From NCBI GenBank assembly GCA_029891345.1, contig CM057009.1, positions 89,761,416 through 89,825,415 on the forward strand: a stretch of DNA of 64,000 bases, written 5' to 3'. Source of the stretch: Dryococelus australis. Lineage: Eukaryota > Arthropoda > Insecta > Phasmatodea > Phasmatidae. The position numbers and the translations under genes were made by a program. The notes beneath the pieces were generated by a model. That model saw only the letters and a list, made by a program, of their open reading frames with translations. It ran no database searches and was not told where the DNA came from. The number at the start of each line of letters is the position of its first letter. The first letter of the stretch is position 1. Shown in pieces: positions 36,011 through 47,942 of the stretch.

Positions 36011-37071
36011 AAATTATAAATTATAAGCACATTTAATTATTTTATCTTGCAAGTGATGATACACAAGCATGTTTGAAATCAAGGGAAGAGTTTACTATTT
36101 ACTAACCTTTCGTCTATCCCTTTCAACAAGACTGCTTTTAACGGATTACAGTGATTAAGAGATATAATTCCACCCAAAGACTTTTAGATAATTTTTATTG
36201 TTGGTAAAAGATACCCCATTTAAACATTTTTTTTAACTTTCTAAGATATCCAATGCTTTTGCCAGGGGTTCCATTACATAAAAATGAATGAGTATATTAT
36301 GTTAATATAGACGCGTGCTAATAATATTTATGACAAAAAATTTGCATATAATATAAAACATTCATAACACATCTTCTGAATGTACTGTAATTTACAGATT
36401 AGTAGCATAAACTAGAGAAAAAAGATTTGTATTTATAATCATCATCATAATGAAAAACTATTTAAACATCTGCCTTATTTTTTTTCCGTTATTGGCCCAT
36501 AGGAGCCATAAAAGTAATGTAACCAAGGGATTTCGTTGAAAACGCAAAACTACCTATGGGGTAGGTCTGTACGTCAAATTTATGAATGGAAGCTAATAGA
36601 GTAGAACTAATAAACACCAATACATACAGATACACGAAACAGATTACACTCATTTTAGTTTCGCCATAGTTGGAAGAAAAAAAAATGTTTTCAATCATGT
36701 ATAAATTTATCATAACGTAATAATACGTAAAAGGGTGTGAAGAATTTACAATACCTGCGTTTTCTCCTCAGTGAGAATATTGGCCTAAATTAAAAAGAAA
36801 TTCCCTATGTTCTCCCACATTTATTTATGTCTACTGAGATTAAGAAACTAAAAAGACACACATTACATACCTTGCACTACTCTGATATGAACTCGGAATC
36901 AGGCCTCTTCCAATCAAAACGCTTGGGCAATATCTTCCCGATTGCTGCAATCCGGTTCCGTCCGACCTGATTACACTCTCGTGTGTGATGGCACATACAG
37001 GCAGGCCTCCGAACTAAAGCATGCCCATGCCATCAGAACGAAATGTTTGCTCCTGTGGCTGATGTTAACTC
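36011..37071. other. Gene-free AT-rich stretch
   Basis: No supported gene or repeat that I can name. It could still contain the rest of the hAT element, but I see no further transposase blocks. Confidence 0.45.
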
Positions 37072-37073
37072 TA

Positions 37074-38434
37074 CACTGTACAACAAAATTGTGTAATTTT
37101 ACACTAAATGTATGTGGCAGCAATGTCTCCACTGACATCGGTGTAATTTTACACCTACATATGCCAATGTATTTTATTTACGTCCAAGTAAATTGATCCC
37201 ACAAATTAGTAAAATAACACATGAAGGGTACTGGGGGGAAAGGATGTTTGTCTATTTTTTTTTTACAAAAAATGTGGTTTTGGTGCCATCTGATAGAGAA
37301 TTGTCAGTACTGCTGGCGTGCCAAAGTATAATGGTTAAAGAAACGAGAGTCCGAAATATCAGGCCTCAGAATTAACACGTCTAGGGGAGGAGTTTATATA
37401 TTCAATTGTATTTTACTCAAAACTAACAAATATGGAAATTCATCTTTTTTCCCCTGCACCCTTCATATATTTTGTACAACTAACTTTACATAGAATGGTA
37501 TAAAATTACTATTTAGCAGAAAATAAACTGTAACACTCATGTATTTTCTCTCCACGGCAAGTAAATTTACACAGACATAGCAATTGTAATTTCACCGATG
37601 CGAATGTGTATTTTCTTACTAACGAAAAAGTAATATCTCAGGTACTCTACAATTTGAAATTACACAATTTCTGTACAATTTTCACCGTTATACTAAGCAA
37701 AAAGCAAATACACCGTCATCATATACTTTGCATGTTTATTTTTACAATTGTCATGTTATTTTTCTCTTTTTTGTAACTTGGTGGTTTAACAGAGTTATAG
37801 AGGGGGTATCTTTCAAATGTGGGTATCAATTGACTTTAGATATGTAATAGGTAGTTATATACAAAAGCCAGCATATTACATCAGCTGGTGTTAAGATTTG
37901 CTTATGAAAACACAAAAGGTGATCGAAGTAGTTCTACTCGCTACCGCTAGATCCCATGTTTAAACAAATACTTGTTTTTATATCTGAATTCACACGAAAA
38001 TAAGTGTAAAATTACAAATGCTGTACTCGTAAAATTTGTATGCGTAAATATACGGTCACAGATACTCCAGAATGTAATGCAAGTTTACACACTCATGGTT
38101 ATTGCAAAAATACACAGTTGAAGATGAGCAACTATATTGACATTGGGCGTTCATACAAAGACTATGTAACAGTAAAAATACATAACTTTTGGGTTTTAAT
38201 ACAGTGAGTGGGTGTATATTTACATATACTTGAAAATATGTAAATAAACATCAACATTGTAATTATTAAACAATACATTCACGTATTTTCACCAACGACA
38301 TGCAGTGTTCTATGAATTAATAAGAATATTTTTGTAAAATTACATGTCTTGTAGTTGTTTTTACGAACTACACATACAAAATGTAAAAGTGCCAAAAATT
38401 TGTATGTGTAAGTCTACACTTATATTTTACAGTG
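37074..38434. mobile_element. TA-flanked non-autonomous DNA transposon
   Basis: The left end TA-CACTGTACAAC and the right end TTTTACAGTG-TA form terminal inverted repeats of about 35 bp (with TGTGTAATTTTACAC answered by GTGTAAGTCTACAC), with a TA on each side as in Tc1/mariner insertions. The 1.36-kb interior has no coding sequence but many copies of the palindrome-like GTGTAATTTTACAC and close variants in both orientations. Confidence 0.65.
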
Positions 38435-38436
38435 TA

Positions 38437-39041
38437 TTGCAAGGTCGTCAGCTGTGAATTTTCTAAGAGTTTTTGGTAGTAAGGTCCAAAAATGATCCTC
38501 TCGTGGGCTGTTTAGACTTTGTATAGCCACTACTCGAGTATCAACTAGTATTCACACTTTGTCAAATTCTCATACAGACCTTGAAAATCACACTCACTGG
38601 AACGTCCGAAGCTTGAGCACCATCTTCTGATTTTGGCTTTTCTTCAGTGGTGAGGAACACGCAATCATTGTTCGGTTCTGCACATTTCAGCTTCACATTG
38701 TTTTAAAGTGTCGTATTCTGGTTAGCTTTGACCGCGCTTTAACACAAATCTCGGGAACATAACATGATGCTTTAATTACAGCACGGTAAGTCCATTTTCG
38801 CATTGCATTTCGATATCATCCTAAAATCTTATAAATGGATACACATTGGCTTAGAGCCGCAGCGATATAGCTGTAGGATCATTTGCCTCCGAACACGAAC
38901 AGTGTTCCTATCGCGGTGGAGTTAGATCTGAAGTTTCCTACTTGTAAACGTTACACACAGCCGGTGTGTTGTCTCGCGGTACTTCCTCCCCCACTGCTAT
39001 TACATTCCATTGCTGCTCCGTCTTTACTTCACTTCACGCGG
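38437..39041. other. Gene-free stretch
   Basis: No supported gene. Base composition is less AT-rich than the neighbours near 38,560-38,760 and 38,860-39,040, but no reading frame or repeat can be assigned. Confidence 0.45.
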
Positions 39042-39262
39042 GGGCCGCAGTGGTTTAATGGTGAGACTACTCGCCATTCGATTCACGTCTGGGTTGCTCC
39101 GCGATATTCACATATGTGTATCGTGCCGGACGATGCCGCTGGTCGGCAGGTTTTCTCGGGGATATCCGGTTTCCCCTTCCCTTTCATTGCACCGTTTTTC
39201 CTTTCTCACATCGTTTTATTCTCATCGACTCTCAAGGCCTAGATGTTAAGAGCATCCCAAAT
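39042..39262 (+). repeat. tRNA-derived SINE copy
   Basis: The head has GGGCCGCAGTGGTTTAATGG and the body CGTGCCGGACGATGCCGCTG, TTTTCTCGGGGATATCCGGT; the tail is GACTCTCAAGGCCTAGATGT then AAGAGCATCCCAAATCTCTCC-like sequence. It is the same family as 12,889-13,122. The B box region (GATTCACGTCTGGGTTG) is more degraded. Confidence 0.8.
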
Positions 39263-40250
39263 CTCTCCATATCCATCACCATCGTTACTCTGTAACAGCT
39301 CTTAAGCGCCTTTGACATTTATATAAATATATACAAACTGTGGGCATAGTATGCTGGCAAATGTCACGTGTCTCAAGCATTTGTACCTGTTTTATTTCAG
39401 ACCTACTTCTATAAAAGCATACATAAAACACGTGAGTAAGTTGAGACGATAGTTTGTTCATAATGGTTGAAAACCTCTGGCAATCTTAATTTATTTGTTT
39501 TGCCACAGGTTAAAAATTTTTGAAACCATGCATTTTAATCAACTTTTACAAATTTAGTTTTGCAAGAAAAACTGTATTCCAAAATTTGTGTTTATTTTCA
39601 ATGAACAGAGTAAGGAATTATTATGTAAAGATAATGGTGGTGCGTATTTGTAAACGTCACTGTTGATAAAATACGAATAAAATACTTTGGTCAGATGCTT
39701 TAATATTTATTCTCAATAGGTTAGTTGAAAGTTAAGATAAGCGTTCCGGAAGTAACGGGCAATCCATCAATAAAATAATGATATCTACTGGGAATGGTTA
39801 TTATATTTTACGTGGAATTAATTGTTTTAAGAGCATTCGGGTAGGAAGTAGATTATATTATTGGAAACGTTGGACAATTATAACTGTAGAAATGTATTTT
39901 TTTTCTAATATTATAGCATATTACGGCTAGATAAAGTATTAAATAACGTAAATTTTTCATTCGAAATACTAAGTTTGCAGACATGAAAATAATGACGGTG
40001 GCCAGTCAGACTAATATAAATATAATTATACCCATTAAAAATCTTCCAAGAACGTGAGTCCTTCCAAACCTTTACCTCGATGTCGCATTTAATGACATTG
40101 TATGTTACGTTTACCTCGAAAAATATAATGCCCTATTGTTTTGGGTATGCTCTGAAGTAGTAGGATTTAAATAAAAAATTTAAAAATGTATAAAAAATAT
40201 GTAAAAAAAAGTATTATAAAAAATATAAAAATTTATTTTAATATGTATAA
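39263..40250. other. Gene-free AT-rich stretch
   Basis: No supported gene. AT-rich throughout, with poly-A-like runs at 40,170-40,235. Confidence 0.5.
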
Positions 40251-40660
40251 GCATTACTGGAGGCAACCATCTTGGTAGGCGGTTTCTCGAATGTGTTCGA
40301 CTGCCATCTTGGTATGCTTTCACTTTCCTTAAAATTAAATAATGTGTATTAAAAAAACTTATATGTATATCTGGTGGCTGCCATATTTGTTTTGTTCTTT
40401 CGTAATTTGTTTATACATATCTGAAAGCCGCCATATCGAATCTTTCATTCGTCATTTGTTTATACATAACTGGAGGCCATCATATAATATTTTTTCGTTC
40501 ATCATTTATTTAAAAATTATTAGAGGCCGCCATATTGGTTAAATCGTTCGTAATTTGTTCATTCATTACTGGAGGCCACCATATTGGTTTTTTCGTTCAT
40601 TTGTTTATACATTACTGGAGGTCATCATATTTTTTTTTCGTTTGTCATTTATTTCGGAGT
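40251..40660 (+). repeat. Tandem repeat array with YY1/PHO-like core
   Basis: About eight diverged units of 46-57 bp built on ATTACTGGAGGCCGCCATAT followed by TGGTTTTTTCGTTC. Cores lie near 40,263, 40,306, 40,372, 40,426, 40,474, 40,523, 40,571 and 40,617. Several cores (GCCGCCATATTGG; CTGCCATCTTGG) match the binding consensus of YY1 and its fly counterpart PHO (GCCGCCATNTT, GCCAT). Confidence 0.65.
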
Positions 40661-40713
40661 TTGTTTTTCACATTCGACTGCCGCTCACTTTCGTCTGCTC
40701 CATCCCCATCGAT

Positions 40714-41092
40714 ATTTCTCATAGGCTAATTACCCACATATGTTCGACCCCCTCCAACCCCTCCAATTACTCACTATGGGTTGGACGCAATGATTCTCAT
40801 TTGCTAATTAGTCGGCATTCGCTCCACCCATATGATAACACTCCCGATTGGCTAATTTTCTCGGGTGTCTTCGGAAACATTTGTTTCACTGATGCTTCTC
40901 ATTTACTGATTAGCATTTAGTCAGAAAGTCTCCACCATGTCTGTTCCATCCGACCAATTTGATGTGTGCGCTCCTCCTACTAATGCTTCCCATTGGTAAA
41001 TTTGTTACGTCAGTTTCACTAATTAGCTGCTTTCACACCATCTCCACCAATGATTCCGATTGGCTAATTAGTCACCTCCATTCCATCCCCTT
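40714..41092 (+). repeat. Diverged tandem repeat with GATTGGCTAATTAG core
   Basis: Six copies of a (T)TCxxATTGGCTAATTAGTC-like block near 40,718, 40,795, 40,848, 40,897, 40,987 and 41,056, separated by 48-90 bp of pyrimidine-rich CTCCACC wording. The core contains an inverted CCAAT box. Beyond it, to 41,760, I see only short reading frames without a recognisable domain. Confidence 0.5.
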
Positions 41093-41760
41093 ATATTACG
41101 TCTTTATATGGTGTGTCCACGAGAGTCTCTGGGAAAAGTTATGCCTCAATATTTCGAGAGGGAAGCCGAGTGATCATTTCGTTTCAAACATCTGTTATGG
41201 TAGCCATGTCTCTAATTGCAGACAAAATCATCAGCAATGCAATACACACTTGGGATAATATTCTTCAGCTCATCTGCACGATATTGGCACGAGGAGCAAC
41301 TTCGTCAACTGGGAGAACCCGCTTCCAGTAGGCAACCTGCTACCGCCAGTCAACCCGCATCGATCAGTCAACTGGTGCCAGCCTCTGTGTACAGCACACA
41401 GTTATTTCTCACCCAGCTTCGCAGAGAGTCCCATCAAATCCAACTTCGAAGACAGCGGCATCGAAGAAGTCACTATCGCCGAATTTTCTCCATTCATGTC
41501 AGAAGATGCAAGCAAGTACAGTGAACTGAATTAGGGGTACCGAGCATAAGTTTTCGAGTTTATAGAGGCGTTCTCTCACATTAAATTTGGCGATGGTGCA
41601 ATTCACTGGAGTAGATATATAAAGGTAGTTCTGGCTTAATCCATATTTTCATCGAAATTTCTAACTTTTTTACTCCAAAATCCAGGTTTTTGAGGATAAA
41701 TTAATGGTCCAAAAATTTTAAAACAGGAGCTCTCCAAAACAAGCCATTTTTCTCGAAAAT

Positions 41761-41990
41761 CGTGTTAATTTAAGCCAAAAGCAATCAAAATGTTCAATTT
41801 TGCCGAAAATACAGTGTCAATTTGTGCCACTTAAAAAGCATCAAGATTTAAGCAAAAACATGCAAATTTCTCGCTTTTCAAGCAATGTTTCATGTTTTTT
41901 AATGCCAATTTTGCAAGCAAGGAATCTAAATTAAGCAAATTTAACTGAAATCAAGTAAAAATACATAAATTAATAGAATTCAATTTATTA
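41761..41990 (+). repeat. Left terminal inverted repeat of the Maverick
   Basis: Matches the reverse complement of 55,400-55,636 over about 230 bp at roughly 75-80% identity. Shared words include TGTCAATTTG, CCACTTAAAAA, AACATGCAAATTTC, TTCAAGCAAT and GCAAGCAA. Similarity stops sharply at 41,761. Confidence 0.85.
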
Positions 41991-42349
41991 CATGCATTAT
42001 TTTTTCCATATTTCACTTTTTTTTAACCATTATATGTCACAAAATCTTGTTTCCATTTATGAAATTTTCATTCATTTTCATCAATTATCTTTGCAAAGTG
42101 ATCTGGTAAAGTAATTAACTATCGTCTCGAATACATTTAATTTTTTTTACCGAATTTAGATTGATAAATTCGAAAATTTGTGGCTTCATACCATTTATAA
42201 ATTTCCAGATCCATTAGTTTAGGGAATTCATATGAATTGTTCAACTTATTGAGCAGATCCTCTATTTTTGTGTTTATTTAAATGGGAAAAAAAAATTATA
42301 GAAAAATATTTTTCATTCCCTAAATAAATTAATTTTCTTAATAAATAAA

Positions 42350-43017
42350 ATGGAAACTATGCTCGAAATGGAAACTAATACCATATCGAAGCAATCTAAA
42401 AAATGTGGTGAAGTATTAAACATAGAATGTTTAGCATCACATAAACACACAAAAGTTAAACATACTAGCAACTGTAAAAAAAGTGTTCTGCTGAGTCTGG
42501 CAAAAATCAATATAAGTTAAAAAAAAAAAAAGAGAGAAAGGACTATGCGAATGTGGAAAATATGTTTCTAAACTATATCTCAAAAAGCATAAAAACAGCA
42601 AATTGCACAATACAAATAAAATTCAAGATGACTATTTAACTAAGACATGTGTAGCATGTAATGAGAACAAATCTATCGATTCATTTTATTCTCATAAGGC
42701 TACTAGAATTTAAAAATTGCTTCAATGCGAAAATACTGTGTGAATGTGGGAAATACACTTTTATTATATATCTCAAAGAGCATAAAAAACTGAATCAAGC
42801 AGTACAATAGCAGATATTCTAAATTAAATTCAACATGATGATTACCTAACAAAAATATGTACTGTATGTAAACAGAATATAACAATAACATTATTTTCTC
42901 TTCATAAAAATACTAAGGATAAACATACAACAATAAGCAAAAAATGCTGTAGCGAGAAATATTATAACAGAAGAAGTAATATATATTTAAAAACTGTTAT
43001 CAATAATTTAAGCACTT
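42350..43017 (+). pseudogene. Cys/His-module protein with triplicated unit
   Basis: Two clear units of ~180-190 bp, at about 42,543-42,713 and 42,727-42,960, each encode CECGKY..., a YLK.HK segment, then DDYLTK.C..C..N...., F..HK.T. A third, partial unit near 42,350-42,500 shares HKHTKVKHTSNCKK wording with the end of the last unit. Paired Cys and His suggest metal-binding fingers. It is broken by one stop and frameshifts. I do not know its function; its place between the terminal repeat and the polymerase suggests an element-encoded nucleic acid-binding protein. Confidence 0.55.
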
Positions 43018-43110
43018 GATTCCAGTATTTTCATCATTTCTTACATTTCTTCATTTCTTTTTTTTTTTTTTTGACATTTATTAATTTATATGTCTTATAA
43101 ATAAAAATAT

Positions 43111-43800
43111 ATGGCTTCGAATTATTCAGTAGCAGATATGAGCGAAAGGAGATTGACCGAGATGAGAATGATATCTAGAGGATTAAACATAAAAAAATTA
43201 TTTATATTACATAAAGATCTTATTACAAGCATTAATACAAAAATTCAAGCAGGAGAAAATCTAAATGTTTTAACAGTTGCGGAGTTAAGAACTAAAGCTA
43301 AAAGATTTAACATTACAAATATAAATCATTTAAGGAAAGCAGATTTAATTAGACCTACTCTTAATGAGCAAAGAAAATGAAACTTTCCAAATTTGCGATT
43401 TTCTTATTCCAATATCAATGAATTATATAAGAAAGATAGAAATAAATTGAAGAAAAAATTTCCACCCCCTAATAACGTATTTGTAAAACAAGAGGAAAGG
43501 GAATCAAAATAAATATTCCCATTTTCTAATCATGTAATTGTAAAACCTAGAAATAAATGCCAGTGGGTAAAAGAAGGGATAACAAAGAGTATTTTTACAA
43601 ATTTATCTTTGCCTGATTCAAATATCAATTAATTATATCCCAAAGATAAAAAAGGATTTACAGAAATAATTTAATTTTATAATGATTCATTTGTTAACAA
43701 AAGAAATAGAAGAACCAATGAAGTTAATAAAGTTTTTAAAAGTAGGATACCAACATATTACATTCAAAGTTATTTATTTTAGTAGAGCCTAATCAATTTT
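43111..43800 (+). pseudogene. SAP/Rho-N-like N-terminal domain before PolB
   Basis: The open 89-aa frame 43,111-43,380 ends with LTVAELRTKAKRFNITNINH and LRKADLI, the helix-extended-helix pattern of SAP or Rho-N domains that bind nucleic acid. Degraded frames continue to about 43,800 with repeats of a PNNVFVK / NHVIVKPRN type. Either this is a separate small gene or the N-terminus of the polymerase polyprotein, which starts in the same direction. The clean first 270 bp contrast with the damage elsewhere. Confidence 0.6.
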
Positions 43801-43929
43801 TCGTTCTTTGAAAACTATAGCTTTTGAGATAATATGTGAGAATTTTAGAAAATTTAGAGGGTTCAAAACCAGCATTAAATGATATGCTAATTGTTGCCAA
43901 CAATAAAATAATCAAGTAGAATTATTCAC

Positions 43930-46900
43930 ATTTCAACCAACCGATTATACAATATTGAATGAAGGGGATATTAAAAGAATTTATAAATTCATAAATCAAG
44001 AAATGCTCACACAATTATCTGGATTTAAAAAAAGAAGCTCAGGATGGACTTTAGATAGAATAATTGAAATTCAATTACCAATAAATAAGTATAATCCATT
44101 AAATGGTGCAACATATTATATAGAACTGTCAGAATTTATTAAAAATAATAAAGCCTTCATACATGTAAAGAATAATAATAAAAAAAGCTCTCTTCGGACA
44201 ATAAAATCTGCATTATTTCCAAGCAGGCAAAAATTCAGATACAGCAACCAAATATATAAATGTCGAGCTTGATATTGATAAAGTAATAGATAGTTATGAA
44301 TATCCTATTAAAATTGATTACATACCAAAAATAGAAAATCAAATCAATTTTTCTATAAATATATACTCTATTGAAGAAGAGCGTAAGAAATCCATGGTAT
44401 ATCCACTAAAACTCACACAAAGTAAAAATGATGAGCATATAAATAAACTTCATTTCAAACAAGGTGATTACGCACAGGACTGTTGGATTAAAGACTTATC
44501 GAGACTGCTTGCAATGCAAAAAAATAAAAAGCATGTTTAAACGTATATATGTGATATGTGTCTTCAATTATTTTATTCGCAAGAAAAATTAAATAAACAT
44601 GTAGAAGACTACTCTAAAATAAAGCAGTAAAAATCAATTTACCCTCGAAAAGAGAGCAAATATTTTTGAAAAATTTTAAACATACAATGAAGGTTCCTTT
44701 TACAATATACGCCGATTTTGAATCAATTTTAAAGAAAATATCAACAGTTAAGGCAAACCCAAAGAAAATTACTAAGTTTTAATTAATCAAAAATTACCCA
44801 GTTTTAACAGAAGATATCGATAATGATCTTTATAAGGAGATAGTTAAAGTACGATATAATCATACTAATGAACAAATTAATAACATTGATTTAAAGTTGA
44901 ATGACGAATCATGTACTATGAAATATCAATTACACAAAGCATCTATTTTTGGTATTATATTGTAACTAATTATGGCGATTATAAGCCACCAGTTGTATAT
45001 CGAGACCCAAATGCTCATAAAATGTCTATACAATCAATTAAATGGGAAATAGAAGAAATTGGTGAAACATATTCACAAATTTAACCAGTGCATCCCCTAT
45101 CAAAAGATGAAAGAGCGACATACAATATATCTAAAAAAAAATTACAGTATGTGAATGTGAATATAATGAAGAGAATAAAAAAGTACATCATTATCATATA
45201 AGTGGAAATTCATAAATCCTGTATGTAATAATTAAAATCTACAATTAAAATGGTCCATCTTTGTACCAAGTGATTCAAATTTATTAATTAAAGAGTTAAG
45301 GTTATAAAGAAAATATATATATATTTAATAGCAAATAATGAAGAGCAGTTAATTACTTTCGGGAACCAAACTGAACATTTGAAGATGAAATTTATAGACA
45401 CATTTAAATTTATGGCCATTTGTATAGCTAAATTATCATCGAATTTAAGTAGAGATCAACTGAAACACACATTTCCCAAAAGATCAACTAGATTTAGTAA
45501 CTATGAAAGGGGTTTATCTATATGATTATATGGATAATTGGAAGAAATTCGAAGAAACAGAACTTCCACCAAAGAGTGAATTTTATAACAAATTAAATTA
45601 AACTGACATAACTGACGATGAATATGAGCATGCAAAACTTGTATGGAATCAATTTAAAATTATGAATCTTGGTGAATACCAAGATTTATATTTAAAAAGT
45701 GATGTATTATTGTTAGCAGATATATTCGAAAATTTCAGAAAAACATGAACAAATGCATATGATTTCGATCCTGCCTGGTATTCTACTGCGCCAGGATAAT
45801 CGTGGGAAGCAATGCTTAAAATGACCAGACAACCACTAGATTTATTAAACAATTATGATATGATTTTAATGGTAGAAAATGCTATTAGAAGCGGAATATC
45901 GCAATATTGTAAGCACTATGTTAAAGCCAATAACAAATAATTACATGACTTTGACCCAAATCAAGAGTCAAACTATTTAGCATATCTCGATGCTAACAAT
46001 TTATATGGATTGGCAATGTCTAAATATTAACCATATGTTGGTTTCGAATGGGATAATATTAATATTACTTCATTTTTACAATAAACATATATTAAATTTG
46101 GAGGATGATTCATCACATAGTTACATTTTAGAAGTTGATTTATAATATCCACAAGTACTACATAATTTACATAAAGATATGTCATCTCGTCCCGAAAATA
46201 AGGTTGTTCCAGGAGCAAATCAGTCTAAATTGTTTACAACTTTATATGAAAAAGAAAAGTATGTATTACAATATCGTAATTTAAAACAGTGTCTGACGCA
46301 TAGATTAAAACTTACCAAAATACTTAGAATATTAAAGTTTGATCAGTCTGAATGGCTGAAAAAGTATATAGATTTAATTATGTCAATGAGAACTAATGAA
46401 AAAATTACTTTGAAAAGATTCTTATAAGCTCAAGAACAATGCTGTGTTTGGTAAAATGATGGAAATTATAAGAAACAGGGTAAATATAAGACTGATAACA
46501 GATGAAGAAAAGTGTGAAAAATTAATAGCATAACCAAATTTCAAAAGAAGTATTATATTTAATGAGAATTTTGCAGCTGTCTATATGAATATAGCAAATG
46601 TAATATTTAATAAACCTATTTATGTTGGCATGTCAATCTTATACATATCAAAAGAATTGATGTAAAATTGAATGATGTTATCAAGATAACAATAGCTATA
46701 TATAACATAAAAACAGAACAATTTTATGAAGTTATGAAAACAATGGTAGAAAAATGTGAAATGCATGATGATCAAAATGACAATATTTATATCATGCATC
46801 AAATAAACAAGAAAGTTTTAGGCAAAATAAAGATGAATGTAATTACAAAATAAAAGAAGACTTTGTTGGTTTACGAGCAAAGATGTATGCTTACAAGGCT

Positions 46901-47144
46901 GATAAAAAAGAAAACGAAATATCTAAATGGTGTAATGTAATATGTAGTTAATAAGGTAATTAAATTTGAGGACTATAAGAACTGTTTCTTTAAAGATAAA
47001 ATACAATATAGAACAATGAATTTAATAAGGAGTGAGAAACATGAATTATATACAGTAGACATTAATAAAATAGCATTCGATAGCAAAAGGATTATACAAG
47101 ATAATAAAATATATATGTTACCATTTGGGTATCAAAATCAATAA
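43930..47144 (+). pseudogene. Protein-primed family B DNA polymerase, motif C lost
   Basis: Many frames joined by indels. In order: SGWTLDRIIEIQLPINKYNP (about 44,040-44,100), the usual entry to Maverick PolB; a CDMCLQLF...KLNKHV zinc-like spot; exonuclease I with YADFES at 44,708; FIDTFKFMA at about 45,395 (exonuclease II region); YLDANNLYGLAMS at 45,980-46,020 (motif A); KLFTTLYEKEKYVLQYRNLK and LKFDQSEWLKKYIDLI (46,225-46,380), containing the B-region helix; then the C-terminal QYRTMNLIRSEKHELYTVD near 47,010. Between VGMSILYISKELM and IYNIKTEQFYE (about 46,660-46,710) the segment with the D-x-D motif C is missing. Confidence 0.88.
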
Positions 47145-47150
47145 TTTTTA

Positions 47151-47840
47151 ATTAATTAATTTTTTTCATTATTATATTTTTCTATTATATTTTGAAATTC
47201 TTTAGTTTCTATAACACTATCAATATCAGCACCATCGAAATAAATCAGTTTGCCTTTTTTGTCTCTAATTTCCAAGACAATATGATTAAGCCTTTCATTA
47301 TTAATTTGATTAAAAAATTGGATATGCAGGCTCAAAAATAATAGAATCTCTAATAGTAAACATCGTTATTAGTGGAAAACTGGCTATTGTGTATGTTTAT
47401 AAATTATTTGATACATTATATTTGATAAACATCCATATATTTGTTTATAATATACATTTATTGTTTTAAATGGTTTTAAATTTGGTAATTTAGTACCTAT
47501 AACAACATTGTCTTTTTCAATAGTCATATTTCTTTCAAAACCAAGAATATCAGATAGTTGGACGCCTAATATATTATCAAATTTAAATTTGATAGATATT
47601 CAATTTTCTACATTACCTGCTGTTAATTCAATGTTATTTATCGAAAATGGATGAATTGAATTTATAGTTTTCTCTAATGATTCGATATCATGTTGACCTC
47701 TAGGAATAGTTGTAACTTAATTTTTATGAACATTAGAACTCATGTGTTCAATTGTCATTATCGTATTGATGTTTATATGTGGTGATAAAAATGTTGTATG
47801 TAAACTAACAAAAGCAATCGATTTTTCATCATGGATGGAT
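47151..47840 (-). pseudogene. Penton-like Maverick protein, broken
   Basis: Lies tail to tail with the polymerase on the other strand. Readable blocks: TAGNVEN..ISIKFKFDN (about 47,630-47,570), LSDILGFERNMTIEKDN, and at the C-terminus LEIRDKKGKLIYFDGADIDS near 47,260-47,200. They match in order the gene at 61,955-62,641 and the family of single-jelly-roll-type minor capsid (penton-like) proteins found in animal Mavericks. Stops and a deletion near 47,340-47,420 break it. The start is not clear; translation should begin near 47,840 or above. Confidence 0.65.
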
Positions 47841-47942
47841 CATAATAAAGTTTTTTCTTTAAAATAGAACTATTATTTGCTAATTTAAATAATTTATTAT
47901 GAATTTATTAAAAATATTATCTTATTAAATAAAGAAATTTGA

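Noticed and set aside
35566..36036. 156-aa plus-strand frame at the hAT fragment
   Set aside because: Antisense to a minus-strand hAT dimerisation domain, which is a clear family match.
38855..38930. tRNA-like head (GCCGCAGCGATATAGCTGTA...)
   Set aside because: No B box at proper spacing and no second copy in the window.
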